Part shown: positions 55,931 through 64,000 of the stretch, piece by piece
Position numbering within the stretch: position 1 is the stretch's first letter
How the letters are laid out: every line of letters begins with the position of its first letter
Assembly: GCF_024722375.1 (NCBI RefSeq)
Contig: NZ_CP102734.1
Location: 319,346-383,345, forward strand
Length of the DNA stretch: 64,000 nt
Source: Mycoplasma iguanae
Lineage (GTDB): Bacteria; Bacillota_I; Bacilli_A; Mycoplasmatales; Metamycoplasmataceae
Reading direction: 5' to 3'
The notes under the pieces: model-generated
The model's database searches: none
Told to the model about the DNA's origin: nothing
What the model saw: the letters and a program-made list of their open reading frames with translations, nothing else
Translations under genes and position numbers: made by a program

Positions 55931-56860
55931 CTAAATTTTAATATTAGTATACTGGAATCATGCAGGTAAATGTTCCATCATACCCGCAACATTTGTTTCA
56001 AATAGTGCGATAAATATAATAATTCCAATTGCAGTTAAAGCTACTAAAAGATCTGATCATTTTCATTTTAATGATCGATATTTGGTTCTTTTTGCATAAG
56101 GATCATACCCTCTTACTTCCATAGCGTTAGCCAAATCATTAGCACGACCAAAGGCGATAACAAATAAAGGAACAGTTAAAGTCACCATTGATTTAACTTT
56201 TTCTGAAACTTTACCGTTTTTAAAATCTACCCCTCTTGAGGCTTGAGCTTTCATAATTCTGTTTGCTTCATCTAATAAGGTAGGAATAAATCTTAAAGCA
56301 ATTGAAATAATCATAGCAATGATATTTACAGGAATTTTGATTAATTTAAAAGGAAAAAGTAAATCTTCAATTGCTTTAGTGAATAAAACAGGCTTAGTTG
56401 ATAAGGTTAGGATTGTTGTTACCAAAATCATTGAATAAATTCTAAAAGCAATTAAAAAAGATTTTAGAACAATTGCATAACTAATATTTCAACTTTGTGT
56501 TTGATTAATATTTCATGTTTTTCAAATGGTTGTAAAAAAATCTCGCACTTCAGGATTTAAATAAGGTATAGATTCTACTGATCTACGAATTTCTGGTTCT
56601 TTAATAACGAAAGTATTTATAAGTAAAATTACTATAAAAACAATAAAAGGCATTTTAATCATTTTTATTAAATTTCAAGGTTTTTTTGAAGCTATAATAA
56701 ACCCAACTACAGCAATAGCAAATAAAAACATTAAAGTAATAAAATGGCTTACAATAAAAAACAAAATGATGTAAGCTAAATTGATTAAAATCTTTAACCT
56801 TGGATCCATTTTGTGTAAAAATGTATCCATAGGGATATATTTACCGATTACTATATTCAT
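55931..56860 (-). CDS. ecfT: ECF transporter transmembrane protein EcfT
   Basis: Couples the two ATPases to exchangeable vitamin-binding S components. The 309-residue protein has five to six membrane helices and the two Ala-Arg-Gly-type coupling motifs KAQASRGVDF and NAMEVRGYDP. MDPRLKILINLAYIILFF near residue 18 is also typical. AAGGAATCT precedes ATG, eight bases after ecfA2. No S component lies nearby; such genes are usually scattered. Confidence 0.95.
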
Positions 56861-56868
56861 TAGATTCC

Positions 56869-57783
56869 TTATTTTTTATTTTTAATTTTTGTTTTTAAAT
56901 ATCCTGTAATTTTGTTTGCCATTTCACTAATAGATTTAACCTTTCCAAGATCTATTCCTTTTTGTTTTAAGGTATCTCTAAAAGCTAAAATTTTTGGCGG
57001 CTTCATATTATTTTTTGCTAGAAAATCTACGTCTTCTAAAACATCATATGTTGGACCATCTTTAATAATTTTACCCTTTTTAAAAACAATTACTCTTTTT
57101 GTTCATTCTAAAACATTATCTAAATCATGGGTTACCATAATAATGGTTTTTCCTAACTTGTGAATTTTATCAAAAGTTTCTAATGTTTGATGAATCCCAA
57201 AAGGATCTAAACCAGCAGTGGGTTCGTCAAAAATCAGGATGTCAGGTTCCATTGATAAAATACCGGCGATAGCCACTCTTCTTTTTTGTCCACCTGACAA
57301 ATTTAAAGGATTTTTCTTTAAAAAATCTTCACTTAAGCCAACTAATTCAATGTATTTTTTAGCTCGTTCTTGAGCTTCTTCTTTTGATACTCCCATTGAC
57401 AAAGGACCAAACATAATATCCTTTTCAACAGTTGATTCAAAAAGTTGATATTCAGCAAATTGAAAAACAATTCCTACACGGCGACGAATTTCTTTGATTT
57501 TTTTTATTTTTTGAAAAAATTTCTTTTTGACAATTTTATATACATTAATTTCTTCTTTAGTTTTTTTATCTAAATCACGATAAAAATATTCCACTTGTCC
57601 TTTATCAGGAACTAATAGTGAATTTAAATGTTCAATAAAAGTAGTTTTTCCACTACCAGTTTGACCGATGATTGCAATAAATTCGCCTTGTTTAATTTCA
57701 GCAGTAACATCATCAATAGCATTGAATTCAGTTTTTAAACCTTTATCATAAACTTTTACAATATTTTTAGTATTTATTTGCAT
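56869..57783 (-). CDS. ecfA2: ECF transporter ATP-binding protein EcfA2
   Basis: Second ATPase of the energy-coupling module. The 304-residue protein has Walker A GQTGSGKTT near residue 40, an insertion rich in Lys (about 65-95), Q-loop VFQFAEYQLFESTVEKDIMFGP, signature NLSGGQKRRVAIAGIL, Walker B ILIFDEPTAGLDP and MVTHDLDNVLEW. The Trp after VLE is TGA-encoded, which extends the gene to 56869. It overlaps ecfA1 by 10 bases. Confidence 0.96.
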
Positions 57784-58574
57784 ATTTGTGCCACCAGTTC
57801 ATCTTCATTATAAGTGGGATCAATTCCGTTAATTTGTTCAGAAAGTTTATAAATAAAAGGCGAATCAATTTTTGCAATGTCGATAATTTTTTTATCTTTT
57901 AAAATATCTTTTGGTGAACCAAAAGCTACTAATTTCCCATTTGCTAAAACAAGTACTTGATCAGCTAGAATGGCTTCATCCATATCATGAGTAATAGAAA
58001 TTAATGTTTTATCTCTTTTTTGTTGTATTTCTTTAATAATAGAAATAACATCAGCTTTACCTTGAGGATCTAACATCGAAGTTACTTCATCGAAAATTAT
58101 AATTTTAGGATCTAAAGCTAAAGTAGACGCGATTGCAATTCGCTGTTTTTGACCACCAGAAAGGTTATAAGGTTCACGATCTAAGTGTTCGAGCATTCCA
58201 ACTTTTTTTGCAAGTTGTTGAACTTTTTCATGCATTTCTGCTTGACTCATATTTTTATTTTCTAGACCAAAAGCAATGTCATCTTCAACTGTTGATCCTA
58301 CGAATTGATTATCAGGATTTTGAAAAATAATTCCAATTCTTTTCCGAATTTCAATCATATTCTTTTGATTCATAATAATTCCGTCAATTTCAATCTCACC
58401 TTCGGTAGGCGTTAAAATGCCTACAAGTAGTTTTGATAATGTACTTTTACCTGAACCATTATGTCCCAAAATTGCAATGTATGAAGAAGGCTTAAAATGA
58501 ATATTTAAATTATCTAATGCTTTATAATCAGATTCGCCGGAATATTTAAATGTAAGATTTTTAACTTTGATCAT
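57774..58574 (-). CDS. ecfA1: ECF transporter ATP-binding protein EcfA1
   Basis: First ATPase of the module. The 266-residue protein has Walker A GHNGSGKSTLSKLLVG near residue 37, Q-loop IFQNPDNQFVGSTVEDDIAFGLEN, signature NLSGGQKQRIAIASTL, Walker B IIFDEVTSMLDP and the H-loop SITHDMDEAI. There is no Shine-Dalgarno sequence; TATAAT ends 10 bases before ATG, so the leader is only a few bases. It begins the ecfA1-ecfA2-ecfT operon. Confidence 0.96.
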   Translation of the reverse strand: MIKVKNLTFKYSGESDYKALDNLNIHFKPSSYIAILGHNGSGKSTLSKLLVGILTPTEGEIEIDGIIMNQKNMIEIRKRIGIIFQNPDNQFVGSTVEDDIAFGLENKNMSQAEMHEKVQQLAKKVGMLEHLDREPYNLSGGQKQRIAIASTLALDPKIIIFDEVTSMLDPQGKADVISIIKEIQQKRDKTLISITHDMDEAILADQVLVLANGKLVAFGSPKDILKDKKIIDIAKIDSPFIYKLSEQINGIDPTYNEDELVAQICK

Positions 58575-58584
58575 AATGGTTTTT

Positions 58585-58590
58585 ATTATA
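58585..58590 (-). promoter_or_regulatory. -10 box for the ecf operon
   Basis: TATAAT on the minus strand, ten bases upstream of the ecfA1 ATG, with no ribosome-binding site between. Confidence 0.65.
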
Positions 58591-58625
58591 CTTTATTTTA
58601 TTTAGTTTAATATTAAAACTTAAAC

Positions 58626-58680
58626 AAATAAAAAATAGCCATTACAAAATTTAAGATATTTTGTTTGCTATTTTTTATTT
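58626..58680 (-). terminator. Long hairpin terminator of nox
   Basis: Outer 14-bp stem (58626-58639 with 58667-58680; AAAAAATAGC core) with a nested inner stem ACAAAAT/ATTTTGT. It lies 16 bases downstream of the nox stop, with T runs at the end. Confidence 0.85.
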
Positions 58681-58695
58681 TAAATAATTCGAAAA

Positions 58696-60057
58696 TTAGT
58701 ATTTTAAACCTAAGGCATTTAGTGCTGATGTAATAATAAAATTAAATGGTTTATTGTAGTGTGGTAAGAAATAATAATCCATTAAAGCTAAATCAGGAAG
58801 GGTCAATTTTTGTTGAATTGCCAATGATAAAGCATACATTACTTCAGTGTGGCTTACGCCTTCTGAACCGATTTGAGCCCCTAAAATTCTTAATGTGTTT
58901 TTATCATAAGTTAATTTGAATCATACACGATATTTTTCCTGCATAAATTCATTTCTATCTCAGTCTTCTACATATGAAGCAGCTTCTACATTTTGAAGTT
59001 CTGGGTTTTGTTGACAACCATGAACTGAAAAACCAGTTGAAGCATAATTAAATCCGAATACGTGGATGGCGTTTGTTCCTTGGACTCCTGGAAATGGTAA
59101 TTCTTTTCCTGAAACATGAAATGCAGTAACAATACCTGTTTTAACAGCATTGGTTGCAAGTGCAACGTGTGCGTAATCTTCAATTGAGTTATGTCTTAAA
59201 GCTGCTGAATCACCGATTGCATAAACATCTTTATCAGTTAGTGTTCTTTGAAATTGATCAACTTTAACAGCTCCGTTTTTTAGTTTGTCAAATCCTTCTA
59301 ATAATTCTGTATTTGGTTTAAAGCCAATTGCTAAAATTACTAATTGTGCTTTGTATTCGCCTTTATCAGTTACAACAGAAGAAACGTGTTCACCATCTTC
59401 AGAATTAAATTTAACAACTTTTTCTCCTAGCTGTAATTTAATTCCTTCTTGAACCATTTTTTGTTCTACTTTTGTTGTGAATTCTTCATCAAAATAATTA
59501 GGAATAATTCTTTCTTGCATATCCACTAAAGTTACTTTTTTGTTGTATTTATGAAAAGCTTCAACTAATTCAATTCCGATATATCCAGCTCCAATAACAA
59601 CAACTTCTTTCACTTCTGGGTTTAATGCTTGCTTTTTAATTTCTTTTGCATGTGTAAAAGTTTTTGAAAGTAAAATATTTTTTAATTGTACACCTTCAAA
59701 TGGTGGCACAATTGGTCATGTTCCACCTGCAAAAACTAGTTTGTCATATTTATCTTGAAATTCTTCACCAGTTACAAGATTTTTTACTACAACAGTTTTA
59801 TTTTTATGGTCTAATGAAATTACTTTGTGTTGTAATTTAACATCAATACCTAGTGATTTTAATTCTTCAACATTTGAGTAGAATAAGCCTGATGGCTCTT
59901 CGAATTCTCCACCTACTCATAAAGCAATACCACATCCTAAAAATGAAATGTCTGTATTGCTATCATATGCAACAATTTCATGTTCTTTCGATAACTTTGA
60001 AAGTGTCCTCAGAAATGAAGTACCAGCATGGTTTGCACCAATTGAAATAATTCTCAT
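58696..60057 (-). CDS. nox: NADH oxidase (H2O-forming, CoA-disulfide-reductase family)
   Basis: Reoxidises glycolytic NADH with oxygen. The 453-residue flavoprotein has FAD-binding RIISIGANHAGTSF at the N-terminus and the redox-active cysteine in DISFLGCGIALW near residue 42. The NADH site is VVVIGAGYIGIELVEAF near residue 152, and FAD contact DKDVYAIGDSA comes later. The C-terminal dimerisation domain is complete. AAAGGAAAA precedes ATG. The leader carries the same 15-mer as fruA. Confidence 0.95.
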
Positions 60058-60082
60058 ATTTTTCCTTTGTTAAAATTAAATT

Positions 60083-60133
60083 ATTAATTTGCATTAATAT
60101 TTGTTTTATTTTTGAAATAAGCAAAATTGCTTA
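60083..60133. promoter_or_regulatory. Candidate operator region between nox and lplA
   Basis: ATTAATTTGCATTAA at 60083-60097 is identical to the fruA leader element. A separate inverted repeat, TAAGCAA-AA-TTGCTTA, lies at 60118-60133. Both sit in the nox leader or promoter, on the side divergent from lplA. Confidence 0.45.
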
Positions 60134-60274
60134 AAATATAAATCATCATAATTTTACTATTTTTTAAATAAAAAATGTTTTTTTCATTAAAATAAAAATA
60201 TTTAAATTACTTGATACTTTATGTTTTAAAAAAAGTTTTTTTAGAAAGATAAATTTATTAAAAAAGAGGCAAAA

Positions 60275-61249
60275 ATGAAAATTTATTTAAGTAAAACACA
60301 CACACCATATTTTAATTTAGTTTTAGAAGAAATTATTCTAAAGGATCCAGATTTAGATGAAGATGTTATTATGCTTTACCAACATTCAAATGCAGTAATT
60401 ATTGGAAGAAATCAAAATACTCATCAAGAAGTAAAAATAGATGCAGTTAAAAGAGACAATGTAGAAATTGCAAGACGTCTTTCAGGTGGCGGAGCAGTTT
60501 ATCATGATTTAGGAAACATTAATTTTTCATTTATTACCAACAAAAATGACCATGGATATGAAAAATTTTTAGGACCTATAATTGAATTTTTAAAAACTTT
60601 AGGGTTAGATGCAAGATTCAAAGGAAGAAATGACTTAGAAGTTAACGGAGCTAAAGTTTCAGGAAATGCACAGTATATTTACAAAAATCGAATGTTTCAT
60701 CATGGCACAATTTTGTTTAATGCTAATTTAGCAAAATTGGGTGAATATTTAGTTCCCTCAAAGCTAAAAATTGTATCAAAGGGAATTGAAAGTATTCGCC
60801 AAAGAGTAACTAATATTATTGATGAATTAGAAACTAAAATTACTAGTGAAGAATTTTTAAATAAATTAGTCGATTTTTTAATACAGAAATATAATGCTCA
60901 ATATTTAGAAATTAAAGATGATTATTTAAAACAAATTCCTATAATTGCTGAACTGCGCCAAAGTGAAGCATGAATTTATGGATCTAATCCACCTTTTAAC
61001 TTTAGTAATATTGCAAAATTTGATAAAGGCATTTTACAAGTAAAAGTTGAAGTAGAAAAAAATGTGATTAAAAATATCAATTTTGAAGGAGATTTCTTAT
61101 CAAGAAAAGATACTTCAGAAATTGTTGATTTATTTATAGGTGTAGCATATGATAAAGATAAAATTAGTTCTATTTTGGACAAAATTAATTTAGATGATTA
61201 TTTTGGCGGAATTGACAAAGAAGAAATTTTAAAATTATTATTTGAGTAG
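60275..61249 (+). CDS. lplA: Lipoate-protein ligase A
   Basis: Attaches lipoate to E2/GcvH-type proteins. The 324-residue protein has the lipoate-binding segment RRLSGGGAVYHDLGNINFSFI near residue 70, then GRNDLEVNGAKVSGNAQY, HHGTILFNANL and a C-terminal accessory domain after a TGA-encoded Trp. AGAGGCAAAA precedes the ATG. The next gene starts seven bases after its stop. The lipoylated target is outside the window. Confidence 0.95.
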
Positions 61250-61256
61250 GATAAGT

Positions 61257-62066
61257 ATGATAAATCAAAAAATAGATATTCTAGGCGAAAAAATAAATTA
61301 TATTTTTGAAGATAACAAAAGACCGAAAATTTTATTTTTACATGGCTTTTTCTCAAATTACAAATTTGCTAATGAAATTTATAATAATGTAAATAGAAAT
61401 TTTGATATTGTAGCTTTTGACTTTCCAGGTTGCGGCTCAAGTAGTTATAACAATGATTTAACAATTGATTTTTATCAAAAAATTGCTTTAGCTTTTGTTG
61501 AACATTTTCAATTAAAAAATTTTTATATAGTAGCTCACTCTTTAGGAGCAGCTAGTGCTGTTTATGTAGCTTCAAAAGTTTCTGTAAAAAAAATATTTTT
61601 AGGAGCACCAATCAATTATAACTTGATTAATCACAGTGCAGAGCATGCGGCAAATATTAAAAAATGGTTATTACCAACAAACATTGAAGAAGCTATTGAA
61701 AGCACAAAAAAATTAGTTAAAAATAAAAATAATTTTTTTGAACAAAATATTGCAAATACAGCAAAACATTTCCTAAAATTAGTTAATTTAAGGAGAAATA
61801 TCTTTCAAAAAATGTTAGATAAAGAAATTATCTCACAAGAATACTTAGAAAAAAATTTAAAGCCTTTGTATGAAAAAGTAATTGATAAATGTATTTTTGC
61901 TAATGGTTTAGAAGATAATTTTGTCCAATTTGATGCAGTTTATAGTATTGCTAAAGAATTTAATGCTCCACTTTATCCAATAGAAAATTGTGGTCACGCA
62001 ATTTTCTATGAACAAAATGAAAAAATATACAATCTAATACAAAAAATGGTTGATGAAAAAATTTAA
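61257..62066 (+). CDS. Alpha/beta-fold hydrolase
   Basis: The 269-residue protein shows the alpha/beta-hydrolase pattern: ILFLHGFFSNYKFA (oxyanion region), AFDFPGCGSSS, nucleophile elbow VAHSLGAAS with Ser about 96, acid in NGLEDNFVQFD and catalytic His in ENCGHAIFYE. The substrate is not predictable; lipase/esterase or proline-iminopeptidase-like annotations are common for mycoplasma homologues. ATG at 61257, five bases after AGGA, is preferred over a TTG at 61242. Confidence 0.88.
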   Translation: MINQKIDILGEKINYIFEDNKRPKILFLHGFFSNYKFANEIYNNVNRNFDIVAFDFPGCGSSSYNNDLTIDFYQKIALAFVEHFQLKNFYIVAHSLGAASAVYVASKVSVKKIFLGAPINYNLINHSAEHAANIKKWLLPTNIEEAIESTKKLVKNKNNFFEQNIANTAKHFLKLVNLRRNIFQKMLDKEIISQEYLEKNLKPLYEKVIDKCIFANGLEDNFVQFDAVYSIAKEFNAPLYPIENCGHAIFYEQNEKIYNLIQKMVDEKI

Positions 62067-62092
62067 ATCAAAAAAAATAATATTAAATTTTG

Positions 62093-62098
62093 TATAAT
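62093..62098 (+). promoter_or_regulatory. -10 box for secG-rnr
   Basis: An extended -10 (TGTATAAT) lies about 76 bases upstream of the secG ATG. Confidence 0.6.
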
Positions 62099-62174
62099 TA
62101 GGCATTAAAAATATTAAATTTAAATAGAGGATTTTGATTTAAAAATAATTTAAAAAATTAAAAGAAAGGCAAAA

Positions 62175-62408
62175 ATGATCACACTTCTAACGGCCATAAT
62201 GGTGTTTCTTGCAGTTATTATTATCATTATTTCTTTTTTGATGGCTCCTGACTCAAACAGTTTTTCAGGTGCTTTAGTAGGATCTAGTGATTTAGATTTA
62301 TTCAAAGTTTCAAAAGAACAAGGGTATAAAAAAGTTTTAAAAATTTTAATGTTTACAGCAGGAATTTTTCTTTTTGTGTTTGCTATAGTTATTAGATTAT
62401 TTTATTAA
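62175..62408 (+). CDS. secG: Preprotein translocase subunit SecG
   Basis: Small partner of SecYE in protein export. The 77-residue protein has two hydrophobic helices (about 3-24 and 54-75) around a Ser/Gly-rich loop with SNSFSGALVGSSDLDLFK, the conserved SecG feature (usually GLSGALGG followed by a phenylalanine). AAAGGCAAAA precedes ATG. It is followed after five bases by rnr, the usual bacterial order. Confidence 0.9.
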   Translation: MITLLTAIMVFLAVIIIIISFLMAPDSNSFSGALVGSSDLDLFKVSKEQGYKKVLKILMFTAGIFLFVFAIVIRLFY

Positions 62409-62413
62409 TTTAA

Positions 62414-64000
62414 ATGTCAAAAAATTTTAATCAAGATGAAGTTATTAAATATATTTCTTCAAAATCAGAAAAACCTTCTAGTTTTATAGATATTGTAAAA
62501 TTCTTGAAAATACTACCTCAAAATAACCGTGATTTTAGCTTATTTTTGAGTAATTTAGTTTCACAGGGTTTATTAATTAAAACAAAAGAAGGGGAATATA
62601 TAGTTCCTAAAATCCTTGCATCTGTGGAAGGAATTTTGTCCGTTAACTTAAAAGGTTTTGGTTTTGTCAAAAGCAGTGAAGATAGTGAAAAAAACATTTT
62701 TATTCCAAAATCAGGAATTAATGGTGCATTTAATGGCGATTTAGTCAAAATTAATGTTATTGAAAACTTTAAAAATAATGAAGAATTTAACTACGGAATT
62801 GTTACAAAAATTTTACAAAGAAATACTAAATATCTTGTAGGAACAATTATTAAAAATGGTGCTTTTTTAGATTTTGAACCTATTAATGAAATTTATAAAG
62901 CAAGATATCATTTTGTAGAAAATACTAAAATTGAAGAAAATGATGTGGTGAAAGTTGAAATTCAAAAACATGAAAATAATATAATTTTTATTAAATTACT
63001 TAAAATTCTTGGAAAATACAATGAAGCTTTCATTGATATTCAGGCTGAAATTGAAATATCAAATTTACCTTATGAATTCAAAGCCGAAACTATCGCTGAA
63101 GCTTATAATATTCCTAAAACTATCGATAATGATCCCTCTATTCATTATAGAATTGATTTAAGAAAAAAAATTATTTACACAATTGATGGCGATGATACAA
63201 AAGATTTTGATGATGCTATTAGTGTAGAAAAATTGAAAAATGGTAATTATTTATTAGGTGTACATATTGCTGATGTTACTCATTACGTTAAAGAAGGTTC
63301 TGCTCTAGATCTGGAAGCTGCTGAACGTGGAACTTCAATTTATTTACCTAATACAGTTATTCCCATGTTACCTGAATCATTATCAAATGGAATTTGTTCT
63401 CTAAATCCTCAGGTGGATCGTTTTACATTAACAATGGAAAGTGAAATTAATTCTTCTGGTGAAAATGTAAATGTAAAAATTTATCCTTCTATTATTAATT
63501 CTTATCAAAGACTAACTTATAAAGATGTTAATAAATTTTTTCAAAAAGAATTGAATTTTGATGACAAATTATCACAATCATTAAACTTAGCTGATGAATT
63601 GGCTCAAATTTTAAGAAAATATAAAAGCAAAGAAGGTTATATTGATTTTGAAATTGAAGAATCTAAAATAATTTTAGATGAAAATGGTAAAACAATTGAT
63701 ATTAAACCTACTCAACGCGGTAAATCAGAAATTTTAATAGAAGATTTTATGGTTCGTGCTAATGAGATTATTTCTAAATTTATGACTGAAAAAGGTTATC
63801 CCTTTATTTACAGAATCCACGATGCACCAGAAATTGAAAAATTAGAACAACTTCAAGCAATTCTGAAAATGATTGATGTAGATATTACAATCCCTTTATC
63901 AAAAGATCCTAAAGATTTTGCAAATGCAATTGCTAAAGTAAAGAAAATTCGCTTTGATGAATTTATTAAAATTCTTTTATTAAGAACAATGCAAAAAGCT
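62414..64000 (+). CDS. rnr: Ribonuclease R, 5' part (runs off the window)
   Basis: Processive 3'-5' exoribonuclease of the RNB family. The 529 visible residues start with a winged-helix domain (1-70), then cold-shock domains (about 75-225) and the RNB catalytic domain. The metal-binding aspartates lie in YTIDGDDTKDFDDAIS near residue 260. LLGVHIADVTHYVKEGSALD and YLPNTVIPMLPESLSNGICSL follow, and VDRFTLTMESEI comes next. The S1 domain is beyond base 64000. Downstream of secG as in many bacteria. Confidence 0.96.
   Translation, partial: MSKNFNQDEVIKYISSKSEKPSSFIDIVKFLKILPQNNRDFSLFLSNLVSQGLLIKTKEGEYIVPKILASVEGILSVNLKGFGFVKSSEDSEKNIFIPKSGINGAFNGDLVKINVIENFKNNEEFNYGIVTKILQRNTKYLVGTIIKNGAFLDFEPINEIYKARYHFVENTKIEENDVVKVEIQKHENNIIFIKLLKILGKYNEAFIDIQAEIEISNLPYEFKAETIAEAYNIPKTIDNDPSIHYRIDLRKKIIYTIDGDDTKDFDDAISVEKLKNGNYLLGVHIADVTHYVKEGSALDLEAAERGTSIYLPNTVIPMLPESLSNGICSLNPQVDRFTLTMESEINSSGENVNVKIYPSIINSYQRLTYKDVNKFFQKELNFDDKLSQSLNLADELAQILRKYKSKEGYIDFEIEESKIILDENGKTIDIKPTQRGKSEILIEDFMVRANEIISKFMTEKGYPFIYRIHDAPEIEKLEQLQAILKMIDVDITIPLSKDPKDFANAIAKVKKIRFDEFIKILLLRTMQKA

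Noticed and set aside
61242-61256. TTG start for the alpha/beta hydrolase
   Set aside because: ATG at 61257 has AGGA five bases upstream; the TTG lies inside the end of lplA with no ribosome-binding site.

Overview
This is a gene-dense, strongly AT-rich 64 kb stretch of a mollicute (Mycoplasma sensu lato) chromosome. Nearly every gene reads through in-frame TGA codons at positions where the protein family has tryptophan, for example right after AYEPI in triosephosphate isomerase. This means genetic code 4. Gene content is minimal and glycolytic: TpiA, GapA, transketolase, H2O-forming NADH oxidase, a fructose-type PTS, lipoate ligase. There is no cell-wall gene, and leaders are short or absent. 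The mix of spermidine PotABCD, a giant FtsX-type permease and three tandem small membrane proteins suggests the hominis/Metamycoplasmataceae branch. That placement is inference, because no rRNA gene lies in the window.

Layout. 1-2.6 kb: end of tpiA, three overlapping small membrane genes, a deoxynucleoside kinase on the minus strand. 2.7-9.2 kb: translation and RNA-maturation genes on the plus strand (mnmG-rlmH-rnc, then trpS-thrS-membrane protein) with an isolated EIIB-like gene between. 9.3-14.1 kb: potABCD operon (minus). 14.5-20.9 kb: glyS-dnaG and a large helicase-nuclease (minus). 21-26.1 kb: two blocks on the minus strand, nfeD-SPFH-DUF1461 and efp-Asp23-like-tkt. 26.2-36.3 kb: mnmA, a solitary plus-strand small peptide gene, and a LolD/MacB-type ATPase with a 2565-residue FtsX permease. 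36.5-43 kb: MATE transporter, a small basic protein, dCMP deaminase, a pseudouridine synthase, and a sugar operon (fruA-2TM protein-manA). 43.1-47 kb: a three-gene RavA/ViaA-like operon. 47.2-52.1 kb: topA, gapA, yebC, nadE. 52.2-56 kb: tRNA-Thr(GGU), rpsP-trmD-rplS, ligA. 56-60 kb: ECF transporter core and nox. 60.2-64 kb: lplA, alpha/beta hydrolase, secG, and rnr running off the window.

Most genes are in tight operons with 1-14 base overlaps (TAATG junctions are common). They are separated by A/T-flanked hairpins that serve as intrinsic terminators, several of which contain the stop codon of the gene they end. Several genes that start transcription units (mnmG, mnmA, ecfA1, the MATE gene) have a -10 box only 6-10 bases from ATG and no Shine-Dalgarno sequence, so they look leaderless.

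Most worth a second look: (1) the MoxR AAA+ ATPase/vWA pair, recognisably RavA-ViaA, with an unrecognised third gene and the vWA gene split by a frameshift at a seven-A run inside its MIDAS fold; (2) a 93-residue peptide with a bacteriocin-leader-like N-terminus beside an ABC exporter; (3) an identical palindromic 15-mer in the leaders of fruA and nox; (4) an SF1 helicase fused to a PD-(D/E)XK-like nuclease directly after dnaG.
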